Positions 1-7,910 of a stretch of 64,000 nt of DNA are shown here, in pieces. The stretch is from NCBI GenBank assembly GCA_910584645.1, contig CAJUAU010000005.1, positions 62,001 through 126,000 of the forward strand, written 5' to 3'. The DNA is from an uncultured Eubacterium sp. Its GTDB lineage: Bacteria; Bacillota; Clostridia; Lachnospirales; Lachnospiraceae. The translations under genes were made by a program, and so were the position numbers. The notes under the pieces were generated by a model that saw only the letters and a list, made by a program, of their open reading frames with translations, was not told the origin of the DNA and ran no database searches. How positions within the stretch are numbered: the stretch's first letter is position 1; the number at the start of each line of letters is the position of its first letter.

Positions 1-883
1 CTCCCTCTTTTTTCTTGATCTTCTCCTCATGGTATTCCACCGGAGTGAAATCCGCCACCGCCGCCGCTTTAATAATGATATCCATATCCGGTGCCATTTT
101 TTTCACTTCACGAAACATATCTTCGGCACTTTCCACTCTGACCAGCTTCACGCAGATCGGGGACGGCAGCTGGGTCGGCGCACTTACCAGCGTCACCTCT
201 GCCCCCCGGTACATGGCGACCTTCGCCAGTGCATAACCCATTTTTCCAGTAGAATAATTGGTGATAAAACGCACTGGATCGATGGCCTCGCGGGTAGCCC
301 CGGCTGTAACCAGTACTTTCTTTCCTTTCAGATCCTTTTCCAGATGGATTTCCCGCAAAATGTATTCCAGCAGGATCTCCTCACAGGGAAGTTTTCCTTT
401 TCCCACCTCCTTACAGGCGAGAATACCGGTATCCGGCTCGATCACTTCCATGCCGAATTCCCTCAGTTTCCGCAGATTATCCTGCACAATGGGATTCTCA
501 TACATACGGGTGTTCATTGCTGGCGCCACCAGTATACGGCATTGGCAGGCAAGCGCTGTCGTCGTCAGCATATCGTCGGCGATCCCTCCCGCCAGCTTTC
601 CGATCACATCAGCAGAAGCCGGCGCCACCAGCATCAGATCCGCTTTTTCTCCCAGTGCCACATGCTCAATATTATAATTAAAATTTCTGTCAAATGTATC
701 CACAAGGCACTTATGCCCTGTCAGAGTCTCAAAAGCAATTGGATTAATGATATTGGTAGCATTTTTTGTCATGATCACATGAACATCACAGCGGAGTTTA
801 ATGAGCATACTCGTAAGATTAGCCATTTTATATGCCGCGATACTTCCTGTCACTCCAAGCACTACCGTCTTTCCTTTTAACAT
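1..883 (-). CDS. coaBC: CoaBC: phosphopantothenoylcysteine decarboxylase / phosphopantothenate-cysteine ligase, cut by the left edge
   Basis: This bifunctional flavoprotein joins cysteine to 4'-phosphopantothenate and decarboxylates the product to 4'-phosphopantetheine in CoA synthesis. The reading frame stays open from an ATG at 883 to the window edge (294 codons), so the end of the CoaB half is missing. The CoaC (decarboxylase) half shows the flavin-binding GVTGSIAAYK near residues 10-19, the candidate catalytic His74 in NIEHVALG, PAMN at 121-124 and a conserved-region Cys157. The CoaB (ligase) half starts near residue 187 with GKKVLVTAGATREAIDPVR and continues through ITNYSTGKMG. A GAGAGG ribosome binding site precedes the ATG. 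It lies just downstream of panD on the same strand, and PanD supplies the beta-alanine part of pantothenate, so the pair fits one pathway. Confidence 0.95.
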   Translation of the reverse strand, partial: MLKGKTVVLGVTGSIAAYKMANLTSMLIKLRCDVHVIMTKNATNIINPIAFETLTGHKCLVDTFDRNFNYNIEHVALGEKADLMLVAPASADVIGKLAGGIADDMLTTTALACQCRILVAPAMNTRMYENPIVQDNLRKLREFGMEVIEPDTGILACKEVGKGKLPCEEILLEYILREIHLEKDLKGKKVLVTAGATREAIDPVRFITNYSTGKMGYALAKVAMYRGAEVTLVSAPTQLPSPICVKLVRVESAEDMFREVKKMAPDMDIIIKAAAVADFTPVEYHEEKIKKKEG

Positions 884-949
884 TATGCTGCCTCTCTTCT
901 AAATTATTTTCCCAATGTACTACTGAATAAATATCATCAGAATAGTACA

Positions 950-1333
950 TTAATTCAGCTGCCCGTGTTTTTCATAGGAAGAAATTCTCTGCACCTTATT
1001 ATCATCATTCACAAAAACCACCTTGGGCCGATGGCCTTTCGCCTCCTCCGGCGTCATCTCACAATATGCCATGATGATAATATGATCCCCCACCTGAACC
1101 TGTCTCGCCGCAGCGCCATTCAGACAGATCATGCCGGAATTCTCTTCTCCCGCTATGGTATAGGTCTCAAACCGGCTGCCGTTTTCCACATCCACGATCT
1201 GGACCTTTTCATATTCCAGAATCCCTGCTGCCTCCATAAGTGCCGGATCCACTGTGATACTCCCTACATAATTCAACTCTGCCTGTACAACAGTGGCGCG
1301 ATGAATCTTTCCCTTTAACATCGTAATATTCAT
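950..1333 (-). CDS. panD: Aspartate 1-decarboxylase PanD (pyruvoyl enzyme)
   Basis: PanD decarboxylates L-aspartate to beta-alanine for pantothenate and CoA synthesis. The 127-residue protein has the family's usual length. It carries the self-cleavage site Gly24-Ser25 in NYVGSITVD; cleavage there creates the pyruvoyl group on the new N-terminal serine. Lys9 in MLKGKIHRAT and the NGAAAR stretch near residue 73 are also family-conserved. The start is supported by AGGAGGG five bases upstream of the ATG at 1333. It lies between the Lrp-type regulator upstream and coaBC downstream, all on the minus strand, 66 bases from coaBC, so co-transcription is likely. Confidence 0.97.
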   Translation of the reverse strand: MNITMLKGKIHRATVVQAELNYVGSITVDPALMEAAGILEYEKVQIVDVENGSRFETYTIAGEENSGMICLNGAAARQVQVGDHIIIMAYCEMTPEEAKGHRPKVVFVNDDNKVQRISSYEKHGQLN

Positions 1334-1357
1334 AGCTTCCCTCCTGTAAAACCTTAC

Positions 1358-1410
1358 TTTACACTTCCCAAAATCTTATTTTACACTTCCCAAAATATTA
1401 TTTTACACTT
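1358..1410. repeat. 22-bp tandem repeat, about 2.4 copies, between the Lrp-type gene and panD
   Basis: A 22-base unit beginning TTTACACTTCCCAAAAT occupies 1358-1379 and 1380-1401, with one mismatch between the copies, and a partial third copy begins at 1402. The stop codon and last codons of the upstream Lrp-type gene lie inside the partial copy. It sits in the leader of panD, so it could be a regulator site array or simply slippage-generated; the sequence does not decide. Confidence 0.8.
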
Positions 1411-1847
1411 ACTTCCCGATGATCGATACACGTTGAAAATACGATCAACGTCTTTGTCCTTCCATAGATCTGGAGCTCACCGATAAACTGATCCAGCTCC
1501 ATCGTGCTCTTAAACTGAACCTCCAGCAGCATGGAATAATCCCCTGTGACACAGTTGCATTCGATCACGTTGGGACAGTCCTTTATAAATGGATAAAATT
1601 CCTTTTTATCTTTCGGCTCAACTTCCAGATTTATAAATGCTTTGATATGATATCCCAAAAGTTCCGGATTCAGGCTGGCATGAAACCCAGTAATATACTT
1701 CTCATTTACAAGATGATTGATCCGCGCCGATACTGCCGGCGCCGTGAGAAATACCGCCTGCGCAATGTCTTTAACCGGAGTTCTGGCATCTTTTTCCAAA
1801 ATCTCTATTATCTGCTTATCTATAGCATCCAAATGGTCACTTTTCAT
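1398..1847 (-). CDS. Lrp/AsnC family transcriptional regulator
   Basis: A DNA-binding regulator of the leucine-responsive family, usually controlling amino-acid genes in response to an amino acid. Starting at the ATG at 1847 (GGAGAG seven bases upstream) the protein has 149 residues, the normal family size. The N-terminal helix-turn-helix begins LDAIDKQIIEILEKDARTPV and continues through APAVSARINHL; the C-terminal RAM ligand-binding domain follows with FINLEVEPKDK and the turn CNCVTGDYSMLLEV. An in-frame start at 1916 exists but has no good ribosome site. A promoter lies at 1881-1909. It is directly upstream of panD and coaBC, so it may regulate them, but its effector cannot be read from sequence. 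Confidence 0.92.
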   Translation of the reverse strand: MKSDHLDAIDKQIIEILEKDARTPVKDIAQAVFLTAPAVSARINHLVNEKYITGFHASLNPELLGYHIKAFINLEVEPKDKKEFYPFIKDCPNVIECNCVTGDYSMLLEVQFKSTMELDQFIGELQIYGRTKTLIVFSTCIDHREVSVK

Positions 1848-1880
1848 AACAATCTCTCCATTACAAATCAAATCCCCCCT

Positions 1881-1909
1881 AGTATAGCACTTATTTTCCC
1901 CCTCGTCCA
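1881..1909 (-). promoter_or_regulatory. Probable sigma-A promoter of the Lrp-type gene
   Basis: On the minus strand, TGGACG (1909-1904), a 17-base spacer and TATACT (1886-1881) match the vegetative consensus at 4 of 6 and 5 of 6 positions. The expected transcription start is about 25 bases before the chosen ATG at 1847. Confidence 0.5.
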
Positions 1910-2230
1910 TAGGCACTTTAGAAAATAAACAAAAAACAACAAAACTCTTTTGTTTATAACATATTTTATCATTATTTATAACGTTTCAAGGTCTTTCTGC
2001 ACATCTATTGACTTTATGCAGATAGTAGGATATGATGGCATTCTACCAGTGGCGAATAGCAATTATGATAGAACTGCTGCATTTGACCACATTTTTCCTT
2101 ATAATATCAAAAAACAGGGGTTTCTGCATCTGGTGTCTACACCGTGCACAGCCTCTGTTTTACTTTGTGGGAGAAAGTTGACTTTTCCCAGCTAATTTTG
2201 TTTAATAATTATTCTCTGTAGGTCCTCCTG
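1910..2230. other. AT-rich intergenic stretch without a supported gene
   Basis: About 320 bases between the Lrp-type promoter and the decayed acetyltransferase. Short open frames exist but none has a ribosome site plus protein-like composition. I see no RNA gene or strong hairpin here. Confidence 0.5.
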
Positions 2231-2518
2231 TCAAACAACTCTATGTTCTGGCAATTCCATTTCATCATTCATCTTCACAAAGCCAAACCTTTCATACAAT
2301 GGTCTCCCCATGTCGGTTGCTTCTAAGGAAATTGCTTTGATACTCTTCTCTTTTGCATCTGCAACTAAAAGTTCCAAAGTTTTCATTGCAATTGATAATG
2401 CTTTCTTATAATAATCCTGCGCCTGTGTTTCTACCTCTGCCATGTCAACATCATCTGCTAACTTATTCGCCGCTTTTAATACTTCAAAAGTCAACAACCT
2501 GCCGAAACATTTCCTCAT
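2231..2518 (-). pseudogene. Decayed GNAT acetyltransferase, C-terminal remnant in a chimeric reading frame
   Basis: The last 50 or so codons read like the end of a GNAT N-acetyltransferase: a helix LELLVADAKEKSIKAISLEA, then MGRPLYERFGFVKMNDEMEL, the typical acetyl-CoA-side helix and closing strand. The normal 100-residue N-terminal part of such an enzyme is absent. The first dozen codons overlap, in another frame, the start of a methyltransferase remnant (2484-2588), so the apparent 95-residue protein is an accidental fusion and not a functional enzyme. It belongs to a cluster of broken genes between 2.2 and 4.7 kb. Confidence 0.7.
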
Positions 2519-2588
2519 AAAATGGTAATGTCCTTTTTATTTGTTTATCATATTCTGCCATGTTAAAGGGTGTAGAATTTCGTTTCAT
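2484..2588 (-). pseudogene. N-terminal remnant of a class I SAM-dependent methyltransferase
   Basis: From the ATG at 2588 the frame encodes 34 residues, beginning MKRNSTPFNMAEYDKQIKRT and running through TLPFYEEMFRQVVD before a TGA at 2484-2486. This opening resembles the start of small class I methyltransferases common in Clostridia; the SAM-binding core that should follow is gone, replaced in another frame by acetyltransferase sequence. I recognise the family from its opening only, so the call is moderate. Confidence 0.6.
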
Positions 2589-2636
2589 AGCATTATCACC
2601 CGCCTTTACAATAATCTGACAAGTACTCTGCTGCTT

Positions 2637-2807
2637 TCAAATCCACCGCATATATTCTGGCAAAAAATAAAGGGAAATACTCTCTCCAAAACCATTCATT
2701 TCTTCCATTCTTGACTTTCCAAAGCCAGATGTGCCAATAATTATCCCATCCTGAACCATAACCAGATTCTTTCTATCTGCCTGTTCTATATGCGATGCCC
2801 ACTGCCC
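2637..2807 (-). pseudogene. Middle fragment of a second GNAT acetyltransferase
   Basis: An open stretch without a usable start encodes QDGIIIGTSGFGKSRMEEMN followed by GFGESISLYFLPEYM and then a stop at 2637. This is the central strand pair of a GNAT fold that normally leads into the acetyl-CoA loop. The loop and everything after it are missing. It seems to come from a different GNAT subtype than the remnant at 2231-2518, so at least two broken acetyltransferases lie here. Confidence 0.6.
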
Positions 2808-3564
2808 CTACTCCAAAACTTTTGTCTAACGTTCACATCAATATAAACAGTATACCATGCCATTCCACATAATTCCACATCTTCTGCAAATCAAATGCGG
2901 AGCAATCCCCCACCCCGCACAGATTTACACACACACCACCTCTCTTAACACAATAACCTCTGCTAATCCTTTATTCATAATCTACCTCCATTCTTATGTT
3001 CCCATATTTTATTACCAAAATAGTACCACAGAAAATATCAAAAGCCGGAAAGTCCGCTGTTTATGCGGGTTTCCGACTTTTCGTTTACTATTCGAACTTG
3101 GCGTGTCCCTCGGCATTCTTAACTGTATTTGTTTGATTTTTATGCAGATACACGCCTGTTTTTACTTCAATTACATAATTTATTATGGCTTGCTGATTTT
3201 CTGCTGCCTAAAATCCTGCGCGAATGTATCAAAAACTTAATTTTCGTTGTACTAGGTTCCAATATCACTGATTCTTTTAAATGTTTCCAAAAAGATTTTT
3301 TTATTCCTTCACCAAAAAAGAATTCACGTATATCTTCGTCTAAATATATATCTTTATTCTTTTTATCAAAAGGATCTACAAAAATTATAAAAACCACAAC
3401 TTCCATAATTAGAACTTTCAACTGGAATATACATATGCTCAAATCCAAAAGAAATTTAATCTAAACTATATGAAAAATTTTTTATTTTGCATTGAGTTGA
3501 TAATAGTTGACATTTATCAGAATTATAAATTCGTAATAATCCGATATCTTTATCTGCATTTCCT
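2808..3564. other. AT-rich, apparently gene-free stretch inside the decayed island
   Basis: Some 750 bases without a well-supported gene. It holds an imperfect hairpin at about 3037-3083 (arms AAAAGCCGGAAAGTCCGC and GCGGGTTTCCGACTTTT), which resembles a terminator left from a lost gene. A minus-strand open frame at 3167-3448 has a plausible middle (FVDPFDKKNKDIYLDEDIRE) but no clear start, ribosome site or recognisable family; I treat it as a possible remnant only. Confidence 0.45.
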
Positions 3565-3888
3565 TTACCCATTATCTTCTAGTAATCTCCTACTCATATC
3601 CATGGCGGTATATAGAACTCTTGTTACTATAACATCCATATCTTCGATTACATAAAAAACTGAGTAATTATCTATTACTAATTGCCGCAATCCCATTATC
3701 CGTTCTGGCTCGGACTCCATAAGTTTTATTCTTTCAGAAAATACATGCAACCCTTCAATAGTTTCCGCAATCCGATTATATTGCCCCATTGCATTTTCCG
3801 GAGCTTGAAGTTGTATCGCAATATAGTTATAGATTTCTTCCATATCAGCCAACGCCCTATCAGTAATTCGTACTACATATTGCTTCAT
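3565..3888 (-). CDS. RelE/ParE-family toxin of a type II toxin-antitoxin pair
   Basis: A 107-residue protein with the RelE/ParE layout: an opening strand YVVRITDRALADMEEIYNYI leading into the family's first helices, then the C-terminal strands LRQLVIDNYSVFYVIEDM and VIVTRVLYTAMD. RelE-type members cleave ribosome-bound mRNA and ParE-type members poison gyrase; the sequence does not say which. The ATG at 3888 overlaps the antitoxin stop by four bases (ATGA), so translation is coupled and the antitoxin is made first, as usual. It looks intact, unlike its neighbours. Confidence 0.88.
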   Translation of the reverse strand: MKQYVVRITDRALADMEEIYNYIAIQLQAPENAMGQYNRIAETIEGLHVFSERIKLMESEPERIMGLRQLVIDNYSVFYVIEDMDVIVTRVLYTAMDMSRRLLEDNG

Positions 3889-4196
3889 ACTTGATGGCTC
3901 TCCCTAAACTTTTCAAATGCTGAAGCTGCATCCTGTACCTTGCCAGCCCGCAAGTCATCATAGCCTTCTTGCAATTTTGTATGGATTTCCTCCGCTGTCA
4001 TCAAATCCGCATTGAGTACAGAAGGCCCATTAGGTAACGTAACCGCAAACGGTATTCCTCCTATCAGAGATATTTGGTTAAGATATATATCTATAGCTGT
4101 TGACATAGGAATACCTAATCTCGTTAATACATCTTCCGCTCGTTGTTTTACAGTAGGGTTTACTCTTAAATTTAATGTTGCTGTCTTTTCCATCAT
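3885..4196 (-). CDS. RelB/DinJ-family antitoxin
   Basis: The partner of the RelE/ParE toxin. From the ATG at 4196 (GGAG eight bases upstream) it has 103 residues. The N-terminal ribbon-helix-helix shows ATLNLRVNPTVKQRAEDVLT and LGIPMSTAIDIYLNQISLIG, typical of DinJ/RelB and used for dimerisation and operator binding. The C-terminal part, with EEIHTKLQEGYDDLRAGKVQ, should wrap the toxin. The promoter overlaps a palindrome (4221-4239), which fits autorepression. Longer start choices at 4229 lie inside the palindrome and are unlikely. Confidence 0.9.
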   Translation of the reverse strand: MMEKTATLNLRVNPTVKQRAEDVLTRLGIPMSTAIDIYLNQISLIGGIPFAVTLPNGPSVLNADLMTAEEIHTKLQEGYDDLRAGKVQDAASAFEKFRESHQV

Positions 4197-4217
4197 AAAC
4201 TCATCTCCTTTCGTTTC

Positions 4218-4246
4218 ATTGTAACGCATTTGTCGTTACCTATCAA
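4218..4246 (-). promoter_or_regulatory. Promoter and palindromic operator of the toxin-antitoxin operon
   Basis: On the minus strand TTGATA (4246-4241), a 17-base spacer and TACAAT (4223-4218) form a good vegetative promoter. A perfect 6-base inverted repeat GTAACG...CGTTAC at 4221-4239 spans the spacer and the -10 element. Autorepression by the ribbon-helix-helix antitoxin is inferred. Confidence 0.65.
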
Positions 4247-4398
4247 GCCCTAATTTGCTCTTTTAAACTTAAGCCGTTGTTTCATACAGATTTTTTCGCT
4301 CTTTGCACAGTTCTTTCATTCGCTCCAACTACGCCCGCACTCCCTCCCGGCAAGCCGGCTCTATCTTCTTATATTCTCCGGCCAGATTGCAGATTGTA

Positions 4399-4656
4399 TT
4401 ATTGTTCTCTTTTATCTGTTCCGACAAGCATATCCAGTCTATCAGATTTTGCACTTCCTTTACCGTCAATAAAGTCAAGCAGCTTTTTCATTTCCGGAGT
4501 AACATCATCCATTGTTCCTTTAGTATTTAAAATAATCTTCGTTGTATCATCACCAAGACCTAAGTCAGGATTTTGGATACAGCGATTTTCAAAAGTATAA
4601 ATGTGCCTTCCCTCGCCAAACAAATCAGCAAGGTTTTCTTTATGCCATTGATGTAA
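4399..4656 (-). pseudogene. Remnant of an Rpn-type PD-(D/E)XK nuclease/transposase
   Basis: The open stretch reads WHKENLADLFGEGRHIYTFE followed by LGLGDDTTKIILNTKGTMDD and EMKKLLDFIDGKG. This is the C-terminal half of the Rpn/PD-(D/E)XK family transposase-like proteins that are abundant in Lachnospiraceae. The nuclease core upstream is absent: the frame is closed by a stop before it. Downstream the frame is also lost, although about 120 bases toward 4270 still look faintly coding in another frame. It marks past mobile-element activity in this island. Confidence 0.7.
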
Positions 4657-4768
4657 TTATTTAGTGCGTGATGTGAAAAATGTTGCCAAATCGTTGCCAG
4701 TATCTAAACAAATTTGTTTGGAAACTGCATAAATACTAGGTTCTTAAAGCCCATTTCATCACTCGAAC

Positions 4769-5158
4769 TCAGTGACATCCGTGGCACCCTCCGCAGCCGC
4801 CGCCACAGGTATGTCCCTCACCGTGATGATCACAGTTGGGGGTATTATCTGTCTCAAGTATTCCTTTTAAAAAGTCTGCTACTGCCCTGTCTGCATCGCC
4901 GGTTACCCCTGGCACCACCAGGATGCCTTCCTCGCTGAGCGCCATCATAGCGCCTTCACCGATTCCTCCACAGATCAGCACTTTCACATTCCCTTTTGCG
5001 AGAAACCCAGCGATAGCCTCGTGTCCTGTTCCATTGGTATCCACTACCATCGTATTTACAAGACCGCTCTCTCCAAACTCAAAAACCTTAAATTTTTCCG
5101 TATGTCCAAAATGCTGGAACACCTGTCCTTCCTCATCATATGTTACTGCTATTTTCAT
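4769..5158 (-). CDS. NifX/NifB-like dinitrogenase iron-molybdenum cofactor biosynthesis family protein
   Basis: A 129-residue single-domain protein of the family that binds iron-sulfur or iron-molybdenum cluster precursors in nitrogen-fixing species, but which is widespread in non-fixers with unknown cluster cargo. The fold begins MKIAVTYDEEGQVFQHFGHT, where the HFGH motif is typical, and continues with VLICGGIGEGAMMALSEEGI. The C-terminus is a short metal-binding tail rich in Cys and His (CGGGCGGCHGCH). The ATG at 5158 has AGGAAGG six bases upstream; the longer frame back to 5221 lacks one. No nif genes are nearby, so a general metal or Fe-S role is more likely than nitrogen fixation. Confidence 0.9.
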   Translation of the reverse strand: MKIAVTYDEEGQVFQHFGHTEKFKVFEFGESGLVNTMVVDTNGTGHEAIAGFLAKGNVKVLICGGIGEGAMMALSEEGILVVPGVTGDADRAVADFLKGILETDNTPNCDHHGEGHTCGGGCGGCHGCH

Positions 5159-5425
5159 ATATATCCTTCCTTTCCTGTATATTCTGGCAGAACCTGGCAG
5201 CATAGATCTGACCTCTGCCAAATAACATGATTATAACAAAAAGCGCGAATTTTCGCAACTACTGTGCCGTCTTCTCCGAAAAAAAGAAAAGAAATTGAAT
5301 TCCCTCTTGTCAGCTTAGCCAATGCTTGATAAAATAAATCTGTAAAATGATCTGGACATGTTTTCAGACATTCAGCATTGTAATGCCTCATAACGCGGCA
5401 TATCAGTTTAAATAAGGAGATTATC

Positions 5426-6835
5426 ATGGGCGGATTTTTCGGCGTTGCAGCAAAAAACGACTGCATTTTTGATTTATTTTTCGGGACGGACTATCATTCC
5501 CACCTGGGAACGAGACGCGGCGGTCTTGCCGTGTATGGAGAGGACGGTTTTGACCGCGCCATCCATAATATCGAAAATTCTCCTTTCCGGACTAAATTTG
5601 ATAAAGATGTACAAAAAATGAAAGGCTATTACGGCATTGGCTGTATTTCAGATTACGAGCCCCAGCCATTGATCGTGCGCTCCCACCACGGCACCTATGC
5701 CATAACCACAGTCAGTAAGATCAACAATACAAAAGAAATTGTAGATACTATTTTTTCCAATGGAAATTCGCATTTCCTTGAAATGAGCGGCGGTGATATC
5801 AACCCCACAGAGCTGGTGGCTGCCATCATCAACCAGAAGGAAAACATTATTGAGGGAATCCATTATGCACAGGAACTCATCGACGGTTCCCTGACACTGA
5901 TGCTCATGACGCCAAAAGGCATCTATGCTGCCAGGGATAAATACGGGCGCACGCCTATCGTCATCGGAAAAAAAGAGGATGCTTACTGCATCTCCTTTGA
6001 ATCTTTTGCATATCAAAATCTGGGCTATCAGGACTTTAAAGAATTGGGCCCTGGTGAAATAGATGTCGTAACAGAAAAAGGTGTACATGTACTGATGGCA
6101 CCTGGAAAAAAACTAAAGATCTGTACCTTCCTATGGGTATATTATGGATATCCCTCCAGTTCTTATGAGGGAGTCAGCGTGGAGCAGATGCGCTACAACT
6201 GCGGAGCCAGCCTGGCAAAGCGGGACAATGTCAAACCGGACATCGTGGCAGGTGTGCCAGACTCTGGTACAGCCCATGCCATTGGCTACTCCAACGCTTC
6301 GGGAATCCCATTTTCCCGGCCCTTTATTAAGTATACGCCAACCTGGCCCCGTTCTTTTATGCCTACGATACAGAGCAAACGGAACCTGATTGCTAAAATG
6401 AAACTGATCGCAGTTCATGATCTTATAAAGGACAAAAGCCTGCTCCTCATCGACGATTCTATTGTCCGGGGCACCCAGCTTCGTGAGACCACAGAATTCT
6501 TATATAAAAGCGGTGCGAAAGAGGTCCATATCCGGCCCGCCTGTCCACCTCTGGTATATGGCTGCAAATATTTGAATTTTTCCCGCTCTACTTCGGAGAT
6601 GGATCTGATCACAAGACGTGTGATCGCCCGGCTGGAGGGCACAGAAGATGTGTCTGATGACATACTGCAGGAATATACCGATCCAGAATCACCCAAGTAT
6701 GAACAGATGGTGGAGGAGATCCGCAAAGAGCTGAATTTTACAACCCTACGCTATAACCGTCTGGATGATATGCTTGCCTCAGTGGGAATTCCCCAAGAAA
6801 ATCTGTGTACCTACTGCTGGAATGGAAAAGAATAA
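5426..6835 (+). CDS. purF: Amidophosphoribosyltransferase (PurF) family protein lacking the catalytic N-terminal cysteine
   Basis: PurF normally moves the amide nitrogen of glutamine to PRPP in the first step of purine synthesis. The 469-residue protein keeps the PurF architecture: an N-terminal Ntn glutaminase-like domain (about 1-230) and a phosphoribosyltransferase domain with the PRPP loop LLIDDSIVRGT (340-350). Four cysteines at 233, 380, 461 and 464 match the positions of the 4Fe-4S ligands of Bacillus PurF (KICTF, YGCKY, CTYC). The start reads MGGFFG, whereas active class II amidotransferases read MCGIFG after processing, so the nucleophile is replaced by Gly. AAGGAG precedes the ATG and no other start fits. 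It may use ammonia or act as a paralog with another role; a canonical purF may lie elsewhere. Confidence 0.88.
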   Translation: MGGFFGVAAKNDCIFDLFFGTDYHSHLGTRRGGLAVYGEDGFDRAIHNIENSPFRTKFDKDVQKMKGYYGIGCISDYEPQPLIVRSHHGTYAITTVSKINNTKEIVDTIFSNGNSHFLEMSGGDINPTELVAAIINQKENIIEGIHYAQELIDGSLTLMLMTPKGIYAARDKYGRTPIVIGKKEDAYCISFESFAYQNLGYQDFKELGPGEIDVVTEKGVHVLMAPGKKLKICTFLWVYYGYPSSSYEGVSVEQMRYNCGASLAKRDNVKPDIVAGVPDSGTAHAIGYSNASGIPFSRPFIKYTPTWPRSFMPTIQSKRNLIAKMKLIAVHDLIKDKSLLLIDDSIVRGTQLRETTEFLYKSGAKEVHIRPACPPLVYGCKYLNFSRSTSEMDLITRRVIARLEGTEDVSDDILQEYTDPESPKYEQMVEEIRKELNFTTLRYNRLDDMLASVGIPQENLCTYCWNGKE

Positions 6836-6868
6836 TGACATAATCAGATAGCACTATCGTGTTTTACC

Positions 6869-6903
6869 AGGGGTCTGTTTCGGATAAATCGGGACAGGTC
6901 CCT
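6869..6903 (+). terminator. Probable terminator of the PurF-like gene
   Basis: A 10-base-pair stem with two G-U pairs, AGGGGTCTGT (6869-6878) and ACAGGTCCCT (6894-6903), is followed by a T-rich run. It lies 34 bases after the stop codon. Confidence 0.55.
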
Positions 6904-6998
6904 ATTTTCTACATTTATTTTCTTTTAATGTCACAATTCCTCACTTTTCGACATTTTCCGCATAAAATGTAATAACAAACCAAAGAATGGAGAACTCT

Positions 6999-7898
6999 AT
7001 GTATCTCACAATCTCTATTATAGTACTGATCGCCATTGTATGCCTCCTGATCTTTCATTGGAGGAAGAAAAAGATCATATGCAAGATCTGCTGCATGTCT
7101 GACATGCACAAATGCCGGCTCCTGAATGAACTGGTGGAACCTCTTGGCTATAACTACTATTCCAGGCAGGACATTTTTTCCAGCCGCCTGGACGCCTGGC
7201 AGAAGGATTTTGGCTATGGAGCTGTTTATGACCGGGGAGCACCATATTTTAATATGGTCTTTGACAGTTATCCTGTCTATTTTGATCATGACGGCAAAAC
7301 ATGGCTGATCGAATTTTGGAAAGGGCAGTACGGCATCAATACCGGAAGCGAAGTGGGGATCTATCATACCGATGAAATCATATCTCCGGCGGCCCGCAAA
7401 TTTACCATTTTTCATGCTGCATCAGAGGAAGAAATGCCAGAAATCACCATGCGTCTCCGGCGAAGGGGCTGTCCCATCGCCACACTTCAGAAAGAACACT
7501 GGTGGCTGACTATTTTTTCCATGGGACTGTTTTCCAGACCAGGAGAGTTGTCCGTGGATATCACACTCCGATTCCATGACCTGTCGATGAGAGATGCCTT
7601 CCTGGATGCCCTGTTGGCCAGCGGACACGATCCCGATGATATCGACGTCATGTATACCAGTATTTCTTTTACTTTCCGCGTCGGCACCCAGCATTGGTGT
7701 TTCTTGAAAAGATGGTACTGCCATTATGTTCAGTTTAAAAACCGGATCTTCTGTAAGCTTTTCTGTTTTGTAACAAGACCTTTTGAAGATTCCGGCAGCA
7801 GGCTTTTGTATCTGTATTATTACATTCCCTTCGTATTCCGCCGTATCTTCAGGCTGAGACGTTTTGGACGAAAGGGAAAACATCACAAAAAACACTGA
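6999..7898 (+). CDS. DUF4474 domain protein with one N-terminal membrane segment
   Basis: A 299-residue protein from the ATG at 6999 (GGAG six bases upstream; an earlier in-frame ATG at 6987 is itself part of that site). A hydrophobic segment at about residues 2-19 is followed by a basic stretch and a CKICC cluster, so it is anchored with most of the protein on one side. The body contains YGAVYDRGAPYFNMVFDS and WLIEFWKGQYGINTGSEVGI, the conserved signature of DUF4474, a family of unknown function in Firmicutes. It is followed after 12 bases by a metallophosphoesterase gene, so the two are probably one operon. The biochemical role is unknown. Confidence 0.85.
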   Translation: MYLTISIIVLIAIVCLLIFHWRKKKIICKICCMSDMHKCRLLNELVEPLGYNYYSRQDIFSSRLDAWQKDFGYGAVYDRGAPYFNMVFDSYPVYFDHDGKTWLIEFWKGQYGINTGSEVGIYHTDEIISPAARKFTIFHAASEEEMPEITMRLRRRGCPIATLQKEHWWLTIFSMGLFSRPGELSVDITLRFHDLSMRDAFLDALLASGHDPDDIDVMYTSISFTFRVGTQHWCFLKRWYCHYVQFKNRIFCKLFCFVTRPFEDSGSRLLYLYYYIPFVFRRIFRLRRFGRKGKHHKKH

Positions 7899-7910
7899 AA
7901 GGAGATCCGG

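Noticed and set aside
29..880. A 283-codon open frame on the plus strand
   Set aside because: It is the reverse of coaBC, whose minus-strand product matches the family along its whole length. The plus-strand protein has no ribosome site and a shadow-like composition.
3167..3448. A 93-codon minus-strand frame in the decayed island
   Set aside because: Some stretches look protein-like, but there is no ribosome site, no recognisable family, and the last third is unlike coding sequence. Kept only as a possible remnant.
5159..5425. A purine riboswitch before the PurF-like gene
   Set aside because: Only a short ATGCC/GGCAT hairpin is seen near 5390. The conserved loops of a purine or PRPP-type aptamer are not recognisable.
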